NCBI GenBank assembly: GCA_005793025.1
Contig: SXQI01000180.1
Location: forward strand, 1-13,296
Reading direction: 5' to 3'
DNA: 13,296 nucleotides
Source: Verrucomicrobiales bacterium
GTDB lineage: Bacteria > Verrucomicrobiota > Verrucomicrobiia > Limisphaerales > SXQI01
Part shown: positions 1-6,396 of the stretch, one piece after another
How positions within the stretch are numbered: position 1 is the first letter of the stretch
Layout: the number at the start of each line of letters is the position of its first letter
Notes under the pieces: model-generated
The model's database searches: none
What the model was told of the DNA's origin: nothing
The model's input: the letters and a program-made list of their open reading frames with translations, nothing else
Translations under genes and position numbers: made by a program

Positions 1-330
1 AATTGGGAAAAGCGTCGGAGATAGATGTCATATGGACCGTATATGCAGCAGCATACGTACAATATAAAAGATAAAATGAAAAAAACTGTGATTTTTTTCA
101 AATCGGAATTCCTGCCCTCACCCGCCTCCACTGACGCATTGCAAAAAAAGCTTAAAAAGGCTAGAGACTTCGGCATTTTAGGGGAAGGAAATGCGGCTCC
201 AAAAAATGTTCGTTTTTCGGAAAATAAATGTTGCAACTAACATGTTCTTTTGAGAAAGTAGAACCAATCTAGAACGAAGCGGGGTTTTTGAACGACGGAG
301 TTTGGTCAATTGGGAATTAAGGAGAAAATA
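1..330. other. AT-rich leader region without a convincing gene
   Basis: This stretch upstream of the PEP-CTERM gene is rich in A and T runs. A 71-codon frame at 25-240 (+) is open, but it has no clear ribosome binding site, no recognisable domain and a lysine/phenylalanine-rich composition that reads like translated A/T runs, so I do not call it. A small inverted repeat (173-178 with 189-194, GCATTT/AAATGC, 10-base loop) is present but is too weak to assign a role. I looked for a cyclic-di-GMP riboswitch core and for a sigma-54 promoter and did not find either. The promoter of the downstream secreted-protein gene must lie in or before this region, but I cannot place it. Confidence 0.5.
319..324 (+). 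promoter_or_regulatory. Ribosome binding site of the PEP-CTERM gene
   Basis: AAGGAG lies six bases before the ATG at 331. It decides the start: an in-frame TTG at 310 would add seven residues, but it lies before this Shine-Dalgarno sequence and would spoil the signal peptide. It is one of the few strong Shine-Dalgarno sequences in the window. Confidence 0.8.
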
Positions 331-972
331 ATGAACACGACATCTGCATTTAAAAAATCGGTTGGATTATTCACGGCGGCCGTAGGGTTGGTTGCTTGTT
401 CTCAAGCAGCGGCTGAGGTCGTTTACGACAACTCATCCAGCTATCTCGGAAATTTCTCCGATCTCGGCAATGGGACAATCGGCGATCAGGTTACGCTCGG
501 AGGTTCTAGCCGAGTCATCACTGAATTCAAATTTGAGTATTACCTCTCGTTCGCCATCAGCGGAAACGAAAAGGGTGCTCTCAAGTTTTATGCCAATGAC
601 GGAGCCAATGGGTTGCCAAGCAGCCTCCTCTATGATAGCGGTGCCTTCGGTTTAAGCTCTGGTTTCCACACTGTCACAGCTGAGAATTTGTCCACAACCG
701 TGGGGAACAGTTTTACTTGGGCTGTTAGCTTCTCAGGCCTTGAAGGTTCCGAAAAAGCAGGGTTGCTTTTTTATGACGCACCTAGCGTGGGTTCTAGTTT
801 CGATGACTTCTGGGCAAACACCTCCGGTAGCTGGCAGTTGATGAATACTGCCGGCCTGAAGGACAATTTTGCTGCTCAAATCACCGCGGTGCCTGAGCCA
901 ACAACTTTCGCGCTCCTCGGCACTGGCCTTGTCGGGTTGGGTCTAGCGGCTTATCGCCGTCGCCAATCCTAA
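331..972 (+). CDS. PEP-CTERM sorting-domain secreted protein
   Basis: A 213-residue exported protein of unknown specific function. Residues 1-28 form a Sec signal peptide (two lysines, a hydrophobic stretch, then an alanine-rich cleavage region near AAAE). The body (about 29-185) is rich in Gly, Ser, aromatic residues and alternating hydrophobics, consistent with a beta-sandwich. The C-terminus has the three-part PEP-CTERM signal: PEP at 188-190, a hydrophobic segment at about 193-207 and an RRR cluster at 209-211. By family knowledge, this tail is processed by an exosortase (EpsH-type) in Gram-negative bacteria that make exopolysaccharide, and the protein ends up at the surface or in the matrix. 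The ATG follows AAGGAG by six bases. The gene is monocistronic: a strong terminator follows at once. No exosortase is in the window. The export and sorting signals are clear; the ligand or structural role is unknown. Confidence 0.93.
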   Translation: MNTTSAFKKSVGLFTAAVGLVACSQAAAEVVYDNSSSYLGNFSDLGNGTIGDQVTLGGSSRVITEFKFEYYLSFAISGNEKGALKFYANDGANGLPSSLLYDSGAFGLSSGFHTVTAENLSTTVGNSFTWAVSFSGLEGSEKAGLLFYDAPSVGSSFDDFWANTSGSWQLMNTAGLKDNFAAQITAVPEPTTFALLGTGLVGLGLAAYRRRQS

Positions 973-987
973 TTCGTAATTTTTCGG

Positions 988-1018
988 AAGGCGCAAGTGT
1001 TTCACTTGCGCCTTTTTT
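988..1018 (+). terminator. Rho-independent terminator after the PEP-CTERM gene
   Basis: A perfect 10-bp stem (990-999 with 1003-1012, GGCGCAAGTG/CACTTGCGCC) with a three-base TTT loop is followed by six T residues (1013-1018). Two extra A-T pairs at the base can lengthen the stem to 12 bp. It begins 15 bases after the stop codon and separates this gene from the isomerase gene, so the latter needs its own promoter in the roughly 55 bases that follow or relies on readthrough. Confidence 0.93.
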
Positions 1019-1075
1019 GTTTTTTGGTGTCAGATTGCGGCACGTTAAAAACTGAGGGAACAAAAGGATTAAGCG

Positions 1076-2698
1076 ATGAATACTGCGCACAAAGGGCCTG
1101 TTTATTTAATGGCCAACGGAGATTTACGACTTTCTGCCAACCAGAAGTGTTGGCAGGAACAGGCTCGTTTGGAGGCCGTTTTAACCAAAGCGATCGAGAC
1201 AGAGGGGAGACAAGTCATTCGAGCGCACGCTTTTGATAAAACCAAGCAGCACGGGTTTATTGATTCCCAGAAAATGGGGATGGAGGTTTTTCGCAAACTC
1301 GATCCTGAAGCTCCACTGATTGTGGCTGAGGCGGTATGGCAATACAGTCACCATTTGTTGCATGGGTTATTCACCCATCGTGGTCCAATTCTTACAGTTG
1401 CAAACTGGAGCGGCACGTGGCCGGGGTTGGTTGGGATGCTGAATTTGAACGGCTCCATGACCAAGGCAGGGATCCGGTATAGCACGTTATGGAGTGAGAA
1501 GTTTACCGATAAATTGTTTAAGAATGGTTTACGTCAATGGTTGACGGACGGAGTTGTTTCTCATGACCAATCTCATGTGCGAGATCTGGAGCTTCTGAAG
1601 ATTCCAGCAGCGGATGAACGGCAGGGCCAAAGGGTCGCGAGGGAGATTCGCCAACAAAAGGCGATCATGGGGGTGTTTGATGAAGGGTGCATGGGGATGT
1701 TTAACGCGATAATCCCCGACGAATTACTTCATCCTACGGGTGTCTTTAAGGAGAGGCTCAGTCAATCTTCCCTATTTGCTGAAATGCAGAGGGTCGGTGA
1801 TTCGGAGGCAGCTGAGGTTTTGGTATGGTTGCGGCGAAAGGGGATGACGTTTAATACGGGATCCAATGCTGAAACTGACCTGACCGAAGAGCAACTGCTT
1901 CAGCAATGCAAAATGTATATCGCTGCTGTGCGATTGGCTGACGAATTTGGATGTTCCACGATCGGCATCCAGTATCAGCAAGGATTGAAAGACCTTACAC
2001 CTGCCAGTGATCTTGTGGAAGGATTGCTGAATAATGTGGATCGCCCACCCGTACGTTCGTCGGCAAGCAATCATGTGTTGTTTGAAGGTGAGGCGTTGCC
2101 TCATTTTAACGAGGTTGATGAGTGTGCGGGTCTTGATGGGCTTCTGACTTATCGGTTGTGGCGTGAGTTGGGTTTTCCACCTGAAAATACACTGCACGAT
2201 TTACGCTGGGGGCAACATTTTCGTGGTGGTGCTGTGGACGATTATGTCTGGGTTTTTCTCATATCAGGAGCCGCTCCTCCCGCACATTTCGTGGGAGGCT
2301 ATAAGGGAACGACAAGCGAACGCCAACCAGCGATGTATTTTCGACTCGGCGGTGGCACGGTCAAAGGAGTCTCGAAGCCAGGACATATCGTTTGGAGTAG
2401 GGTTTTCGTGATGGATGGGAGTCTTCATTGTGATTTGGGAGTGGCTGAAGTGGTGGAGCTTCCGAGTAACGAGACGGCCCGCCGATGGAGGGAAACAACG
2501 CCCCAATGGCCTATTATGCACGCCGTGCTGAAAGGGATTACGCGCGATCAGATGATGGCGCGACACAAATCCAATCATATCCAAGTGGTTTATGTTCCCT
2601 CCGAGAAGCAGGTTCATCGAGCCTGCCGGATCAAAGCGGCCGCGATGGCGGAGCTCGGAATTAAAGTGCATCTCTGTGGAGCCGTCGAATTGGCATGA
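1076..2698 (+). CDS. L-fucose isomerase-like protein (divergent sugar ketol-isomerase)
   Basis: A 540-residue protein that aligns by eye with the L-fucose/arabinose isomerase fold (E. coli FucI is 591 residues). Landmarks appear in FucI order: a central GVFDEGCMGMF segment (199-209) matching the FucI GGVSMGIAG region, GIQYQQGLKD (297-306), NEVDECAGLDG (345-355), LHDLRW (373-378) and KSNH (498-501). The three Mn-binding residues of FucI (Glu337, Asp361, His528) correspond to Glu349, Asp375 and His501, so the active site looks intact. FucI enzymes interconvert free aldoses and ketoses in the cytoplasm. The true substrate is uncertain because similarity outside these motifs is low. The ATG at 1076 follows AAAGGA by seven bases. 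The gene overlaps the downstream aldolase by 4 bp, which implies that the two are co-translated and share a pathway. No sugar kinase lies between them, unlike classic fuc operons. Confidence 0.85.
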   Translation: MNTAHKGPVYLMANGDLRLSANQKCWQEQARLEAVLTKAIETEGRQVIRAHAFDKTKQHGFIDSQKMGMEVFRKLDPEAPLIVAEAVWQYSHHLLHGLFTHRGPILTVANWSGTWPGLVGMLNLNGSMTKAGIRYSTLWSEKFTDKLFKNGLRQWLTDGVVSHDQSHVRDLELLKIPAADERQGQRVAREIRQQKAIMGVFDEGCMGMFNAIIPDELLHPTGVFKERLSQSSLFAEMQRVGDSEAAEVLVWLRRKGMTFNTGSNAETDLTEEQLLQQCKMYIAAVRLADEFGCSTIGIQYQQGLKDLTPASDLVEGLLNNVDRPPVRSSASNHVLFEGEALPHFNEVDECAGLDGLLTYRLWRELGFPPENTLHDLRWGQHFRGGAVDDYVWVFLISGAAPPAHFVGGYKGTTSERQPAMYFRLGGGTVKGVSKPGHIVWSRVFVMDGSLHCDLGVAEVVELPSNETARRWRETTPQWPIMHAVLKGITRDQMMARHKSNHIQVVYVPSEKQVHRACRIKAAAMAELGIKVHLCGAVELA

Positions 2699-3477
2699 TT
2701 AGTTCGCAAAAAGACGAACAATCGGTTCAGGCCCGAATGGCAAGCTTGGTCCAACTTTCGCGAGAAATTGGGCGGGAGGATCGTAAACTATCCATTCTCG
2801 CTGAGGGCAACACTTCGTGTCGGACGGAACGAGGTCGATTGGCTGTGAAAGCTAGCGGAGCATGTCTTGGGACTTTGACCACCGATGATTTAACGGTGTG
2901 TGAGAGTCAAGAATTGCTGGCGATGTTGGATGCAGGCTTACTTTCGGATACCGACATCGAAAACCGATTGATGAATTCCCGCGTCAAAGGTCTCGGGAAA
3001 CGACCCAGTTGCGAAGCTGTTTTTCATGCGTGGTTGCTAGAACTCGAAGGTGTTGAGTTTGTAGGCCACTGTCATCCTACCACAACCAACCAGATTCTTT
3101 GCTCTCCGCGCGCTCGAGAATTTGCCGAAGGTCGGATTTTTCCAGATGAGGTCGTATGCTGTGGCCCGGCTTCGGTGCTAGTGCCGTATGTTGATCCGGG
3201 ATTGCCGCTCGCCCGGGAAATACGGCTTCGCACGCTAGCGCATATCCAACAGCATGCTCAGGCACCCCGATTGATTTTGTTGCAAAATCATGGAATCATC
3301 GCGCTCGGCGCAACCCCCGCCGCAGTCTTAACGTGTCTTTTGATGGCGTCAAAAGCAGCCGAAATTTTTATTGGTGCCGCGATCCTTGGAGGGCCTGTTT
3401 TCATGCCACCCGAGGAGATTCGAAGGATCGGAGCGAGGCCGGACGAAGCGTATCGCCAGAGAGCACTCGGGCTTTGA
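2695..3477 (+). CDS. Class II aldolase/adducin-family protein (probable sugar-phosphate aldolase)
   Basis: A 260-residue cytoplasmic protein of the zinc-dependent class II aldolase family (FucA, AraD, RhaD, MtnB). Motifs are in order: an AEGNTS phosphate-binding loop (36-41), KASGA (52-56), the RPSCEAVFHA segment (103-112) carrying the candidate catalytic Glu107, the zinc motif CHP with His125 and His127 (126 is Cys), and QNHG with the third zinc ligand His199. Family enzymes cleave ketose 1-phosphates to DHAP plus an aldehyde. The GNTS loop and the SCEAVFHA segment recall the aldolase half of the bifunctional rhamnulose-phosphate aldolases, but here there is no dehydrogenase domain. The start ATG overlaps the isomerase stop (ATGA), indicating translational coupling. 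The substrate cannot be read from the sequence: fuculose-, rhamnulose-, ribulose- and 5-deoxyribulose-phosphates are all possible. It is followed after 64 bases by the prenyltransferase gene. Confidence 0.88.
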   Translation: MISSQKDEQSVQARMASLVQLSREIGREDRKLSILAEGNTSCRTERGRLAVKASGACLGTLTTDDLTVCESQELLAMLDAGLLSDTDIENRLMNSRVKGLGKRPSCEAVFHAWLLELEGVEFVGHCHPTTTNQILCSPRAREFAEGRIFPDEVVCCGPASVLVPYVDPGLPLAREIRLRTLAHIQQHAQAPRLILLQNHGIIALGATPAAVLTCLLMASKAAEIFIGAAILGGPVFMPPEEIRRIGARPDEAYRQRALGL

Positions 3478-3541
3478 CGGCGTTGTCGACCTCCCGGATG
3501 ACTGTTGAACAAGCCCAGGGTGGGGCATTGAGTTTTGGTGT

Positions 3542-4435
3542 ATGAGTTTCTTTGCAACCGCGAATAAGTGGGGAGATTTTATTAAAATCTCCCACACGGT
3601 TTTTGCCTTACCCTTCGCTATTGCGGCAATGGTTGTCGCAGCTCGTGAACATGGAGGTTGGCCGGGTTGGCGCATTTTCCTTTTAATCCTTTGTGCAATG
3701 GTGACTGCACGCACCAGTGCCATGACTTTCAATCGAATCATGGATCGTCGCTTCGATGCATTGAACCCCAGGACCGCGCAACGGCATCTCCCTGCTGGCA
3801 CGATATCATTGTTGAACGCGTGGGCATTATTTTTTGTAAGTTCTGTCTTATTCTTGGGAGCCACCTTCTTCATCAATCGATTGTGTTTCATCCTCGCTCC
3901 CGTCGCTTTGCTCATCGTGTGTTTTTATTCGTTGACCAAACGATTCACGGATTTCACCCATGTTTACCTAGGAATCGCATTGGGTATAGCTCCTGTGGGG
4001 GCTTGGTTGGCTGTGCAGGGGGCATTTGCACTGCCACCTGTCGTGCTCTCATTAGCCGTGGTACTTTGGCTCACTGGATTTGATATCATCTATGCAACCC
4101 AAGATTACGAGTTCGATCGACGACACGGGTTACACTCGCTTGTGGTGCGATGGGGGGTTGCCAATTCCCTGAAATTTGCTTTTCTAGTTCACCTCGCCTC
4201 ATGGGCAGTTCTCGCATTATTCGGGTTATTGTGTGGGTTTCGCCTTACCTATTTAATTGGATTGGTGATCATCCTTGGCAGCGTTATTGTCGAACACTGG
4301 CTCGCGAGTCGCCGAAGTTTGAAATGGATCAACATCGCATTTTTCAGGTTGAACGCGTTAATCAGTATTGTTTTTCTGATTTCAACGGTTGTTTCGGTTC
4401 TTTTTCCAGGTCTACGACGCACTTGGACTTGGTGA
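3542..4435 (+). CDS. mqnP: UbiA-family prenyltransferase, probable menaquinone-pathway MqnP
   Basis: A 297-residue integral membrane aromatic prenyltransferase with 7-9 hydrophobic segments. Both Asp-rich motifs are visible: NRIMDRRFD (64-72, with Asn64, Asp68, Asp72) and DIIYATQDYEFD (181-192, with Asp181, Asp188, Asp192). They bind Mg and the isoprenoid diphosphate. The N-terminal IKISHTVFALPFA (14-26) and the C-terminal RLNALIS segment (269-275) are typical of the family. In the futalosine route this enzyme joins a polyprenyl chain to the naphthoate ring; ubiquinone UbiA is the alternative. I favour MqnP because mqnE and mqnA follow immediately (12-base gap to mqnE, then overlap). The ATG at 3542 is the only ATG or GTG start before an in-frame stop upstream (3506-3508), but the Shine-Dalgarno is weak. 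A polyprenyl diphosphate synthase at 12184-13263 could make its donor. Confidence 0.9.
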   Translation: MSFFATANKWGDFIKISHTVFALPFAIAAMVVAAREHGGWPGWRIFLLILCAMVTARTSAMTFNRIMDRRFDALNPRTAQRHLPAGTISLLNAWALFFVSSVLFLGATFFINRLCFILAPVALLIVCFYSLTKRFTDFTHVYLGIALGIAPVGAWLAVQGAFALPPVVLSLAVVLWLTGFDIIYATQDYEFDRRHGLHSLVVRWGVANSLKFAFLVHLASWAVLALFGLLCGFRLTYLIGLVIILGSVIVEHWLASRRSLKWINIAFFRLNALISIVFLISTVVSVLFPGLRRTWTW

Positions 4436-4447
4436 TTCATAATTAAC

Positions 4448-5617
4448 ATGCATGTAGCCCTTCGACAGAGCGAGTTACACGACCTTTACGACAAGTTAGC
4501 TATTGGGGAACGGCTCACTGAGGGGGATGCTTTGCGAATGTGGAAATCCACCGATCTCCATGCCGTGGCTGCATTGGGGGATTTTGCTCGTGAACGCAAA
4601 GTGGGGAACCGTGCGAGTTACATCGTCAATCGTTACATAAATTATTCCAACTACTGCATCCTGAGTTGCCAATTCTGTGCCTTTAGCCGAAAGAAAAGAG
4701 ATTCTGATGGGTTCCAACTCAGCGTGGATGAAATTGTTCAGAAAGCCCGCGAAGCCCTAGCTTTGGGGATTACGGAACTGCATATCGTGGGTGGTTTGCA
4801 TCCAAATCTGCCTTTTGAATACTACCTAGAGTTCCTCCGAGCCTTGAAGGTTCTAGATCCACGGTTACAACTGAAGTGTTTCACGGCGATTGAAGTGTTG
4901 CATTTGGCTTGGATGGCTCGACTGTCCATAGAAGAGACACTGACCCGATTACAAGCTGCAGGTCTGAATTCACTCACTGGCGGAGGGGCAGAGATTTTCG
5001 AATCCGGGGTGCGTTCGCGTATCGCGAAGGGCAAAGAATCGGCTGCGGAATACCTGAACGTGCACCGAATTTGGCACAAAATGGGTAACCGCAGCACATG
5101 TACCATGCTCTTCGGTCATGTTGAAGCGTTGGAAGATCGGGTGGATCACCTTCGTCAATTACGAGACCTCCAAGACGAAACAGGTGGTTTTGTTGGCTTT
5201 GTTCCATTGCCATACCAGCCCGAAAACAACCAGTTGGACATTTCCCACAAGCCAACCGGTGTGGACGCATTGAAAACTATCGCGGTCAGTCGCGCCTACC
5301 TTGATAACTTCGAACATATCACGGCTTACTGGGTGGGGTTAGGGATGAAATTGGCACAGGTTGCTTTGAGTCATGGTGCGGACGATTTGCATGGAACCAT
5401 CATAGAAGAACATATTTTCCACATGGCTGGAGCATCGTCTCCGCAGTTGCAAACCGAAGCTGATATGATAAGTGCCATCCGTGAGGCTGGGCGTGTGCCC
5501 GTTCAAAGAGACACTTTTTATCAACCCATTCGAGAGTTGAGCGGGGACTGTTTGGTTCCCATGGAACCGGGAATCAGCGGATCTCGTCTGCTGGTAAACA
5601 ATCTTGCCACGGCGTGA
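4448..5617 (+). CDS. mqnE: Aminofutalosine synthase (radical SAM)
   Basis: A 389-residue radical SAM enzyme of the menaquinone futalosine pathway. It adds the adenosyl group of SAM to the dehydrated chorismate product (3-[(1-carboxyvinyl)oxy]benzoate) to give 6-amino-6-deoxyfutalosine. The cluster motif CILSCQFC supplies Cys70, Cys74 and Cys77 for the 4Fe-4S cluster, preceded by an INYSNY segment. Strong family landmarks include GGLHPNLPFEYY (115-126), LTGGGAEIFE, the TMLFGHVEA segment, QDETGGF and the C-terminal GADDLHGT and HMAGASSP stretches. The sister enzyme MqnC has a similar cluster motif but not this set of landmarks. The length is normal for MqnE. It starts at an ATG 12 bases after the prenyltransferase stop and its stop codon overlaps the mqnA start, so mqnP, mqnE and mqnA look like one operon. 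MqnC and MqnD must be encoded elsewhere. Confidence 0.95.
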   Translation: MHVALRQSELHDLYDKLAIGERLTEGDALRMWKSTDLHAVAALGDFARERKVGNRASYIVNRYINYSNYCILSCQFCAFSRKKRDSDGFQLSVDEIVQKAREALALGITELHIVGGLHPNLPFEYYLEFLRALKVLDPRLQLKCFTAIEVLHLAWMARLSIEETLTRLQAAGLNSLTGGGAEIFESGVRSRIAKGKESAAEYLNVHRIWHKMGNRSTCTMLFGHVEALEDRVDHLRQLRDLQDETGGFVGFVPLPYQPENNQLDISHKPTGVDALKTIAVSRAYLDNFEHITAYWVGLGMKLAQVALSHGADDLHGTIIEEHIFHMAGASSPQLQTEADMISAIREAGRVPVQRDTFYQPIRELSGDCLVPMEPGISGSRLLVNNLATA

Positions 5618-6381
5618 TGTCTAAGGCTCTTCTTAGCCGCGTAGGATCAGTACCCTATCTCAATGCCGTACCCTTGACTTACGGCTTGGAGGGGCATGTC
5701 GATTTCCTGCCGCCTGCTCAACTCGCGGCAAAACTCCGAGAAGGAGGGCTCGATGCAGCACTCGTGAGTGTGACGGAGGTGTTGTTTAATCCCGGTTACC
5801 ATATTCTCGATGGGATCGCGGTTTCGGGGAGGGGAACGATCAAGAGTGTTTTCCTCGCGCATCGTCGCTCCCTCGAAGAGACAGGGACCATTTGGTGTGA
5901 CACGGCTTCGTTGACAAGCGTAAACCTCCTTCGCGTCTTACTAGCGGAGAGGGGGTTGAACCCAAAGTTCGAACCATTGCCCAATTATCACTCAGCAGCC
6001 GAGTTTGATGCTGTGTTGTTGATCGGGAATCCCGCCATCGATTTTTTCCGTTCTAACCCACCACACGTGTTCTGTGATTTGGGGGCTGCTTGGTTTGCAC
6101 TTACCAGTTTACCCTTTGTTTACGCCGTTTGGGCGTTGCGAGAAGGATCTGATCATCTCGCACTCAGGCAGTGCTTGAGGGATTCTGCTCGCAGGGGGTT
6201 AGAAAACCTCGACGAAATTATCCAGAATCGGACGGATTACGATTTAGAGTTTCGACACGATTACCTGCGTGACCACATTCACTATGAGTTAGGAGTCGAT
6301 GAAAAACGCGGTCTCAAAGAGTTCGTAAACCTACTTCGTAAACATTCTGGGCAACGAGTCTTTGATCCGATCTTTGTGTGA
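5617..6381 (+). CDS. mqnA: Chorismate dehydratase
   Basis: A 254-residue periplasmic-binding-protein-fold enzyme that removes water from chorismate to give 3-[(1-carboxyvinyl)oxy]benzoate, the first step of the futalosine route and the substrate of the MqnE encoded just upstream. Hallmarks: VGSVPYLNAVPL at 9-20, AALVSVTE at 48-55, IKSVFL at 75-80 (probably the family's catalytic serine region, Ser77), LLIGNPAI at 134-141 (probably the conserved active-site Asn138) and DLGAAWFALTSLPFVYAVW at 154-172. It has no signal peptide, so it is cytoplasmic. The start ATG (5617) overlaps the mqnE stop by one base (TGATG); a GTG at 5614 in the same frame is an alternative start that would add one residue and give a 4-bp overlap. 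The downstream gene is convergent, with only 15 bases between the two stop codons and no terminator I can see. Confidence 0.95.
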   Translation: MSKALLSRVGSVPYLNAVPLTYGLEGHVDFLPPAQLAAKLREGGLDAALVSVTEVLFNPGYHILDGIAVSGRGTIKSVFLAHRRSLEETGTIWCDTASLTSVNLLRVLLAERGLNPKFEPLPNYHSAAEFDAVLLIGNPAIDFFRSNPPHVFCDLGAAWFALTSLPFVYAVWALREGSDHLALRQCLRDSARRGLENLDEIIQNRTDYDLEFRHDYLRDHIHYELGVDEKRGLKEFVNLLRKHSGQRVFDPIFV

Positions 6382-6396
6382 GGTGCGGACCAATCG

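Noticed and set aside
25..240. 71-codon open frame in the leader region
   Set aside because: No Shine-Dalgarno sequence, no recognisable domain, and a lysine- and phenylalanine-rich composition produced by A/T runs.
1..316. Nine-base repeat AATTGGGAA at 1-9 and 308-316
   Set aside because: Too short to distinguish from chance, with no flanking similarity.
1772..2197. 141-codon antisense open frame inside the isomerase gene
   Set aside because: It lies entirely opposite a well-supported gene with conserved metal-ligand motifs and shows no domain of its own.
3349..3915. 188-codon antisense open frame spanning the aldolase end and the prenyltransferase start
   Set aside because: It is a shadow of two genes with clear family motifs; its translation is basic and non-repetitive without a recognised family.
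4448..5617. Assignment of the radical SAM enzyme as MqnC (cyclic dehypoxanthine futalosine synthase)
   Set aside because: The GGLHPNLPFEYY, GGGAEIF and GHVEA landmarks and the MqnA neighbour fit MqnE better.
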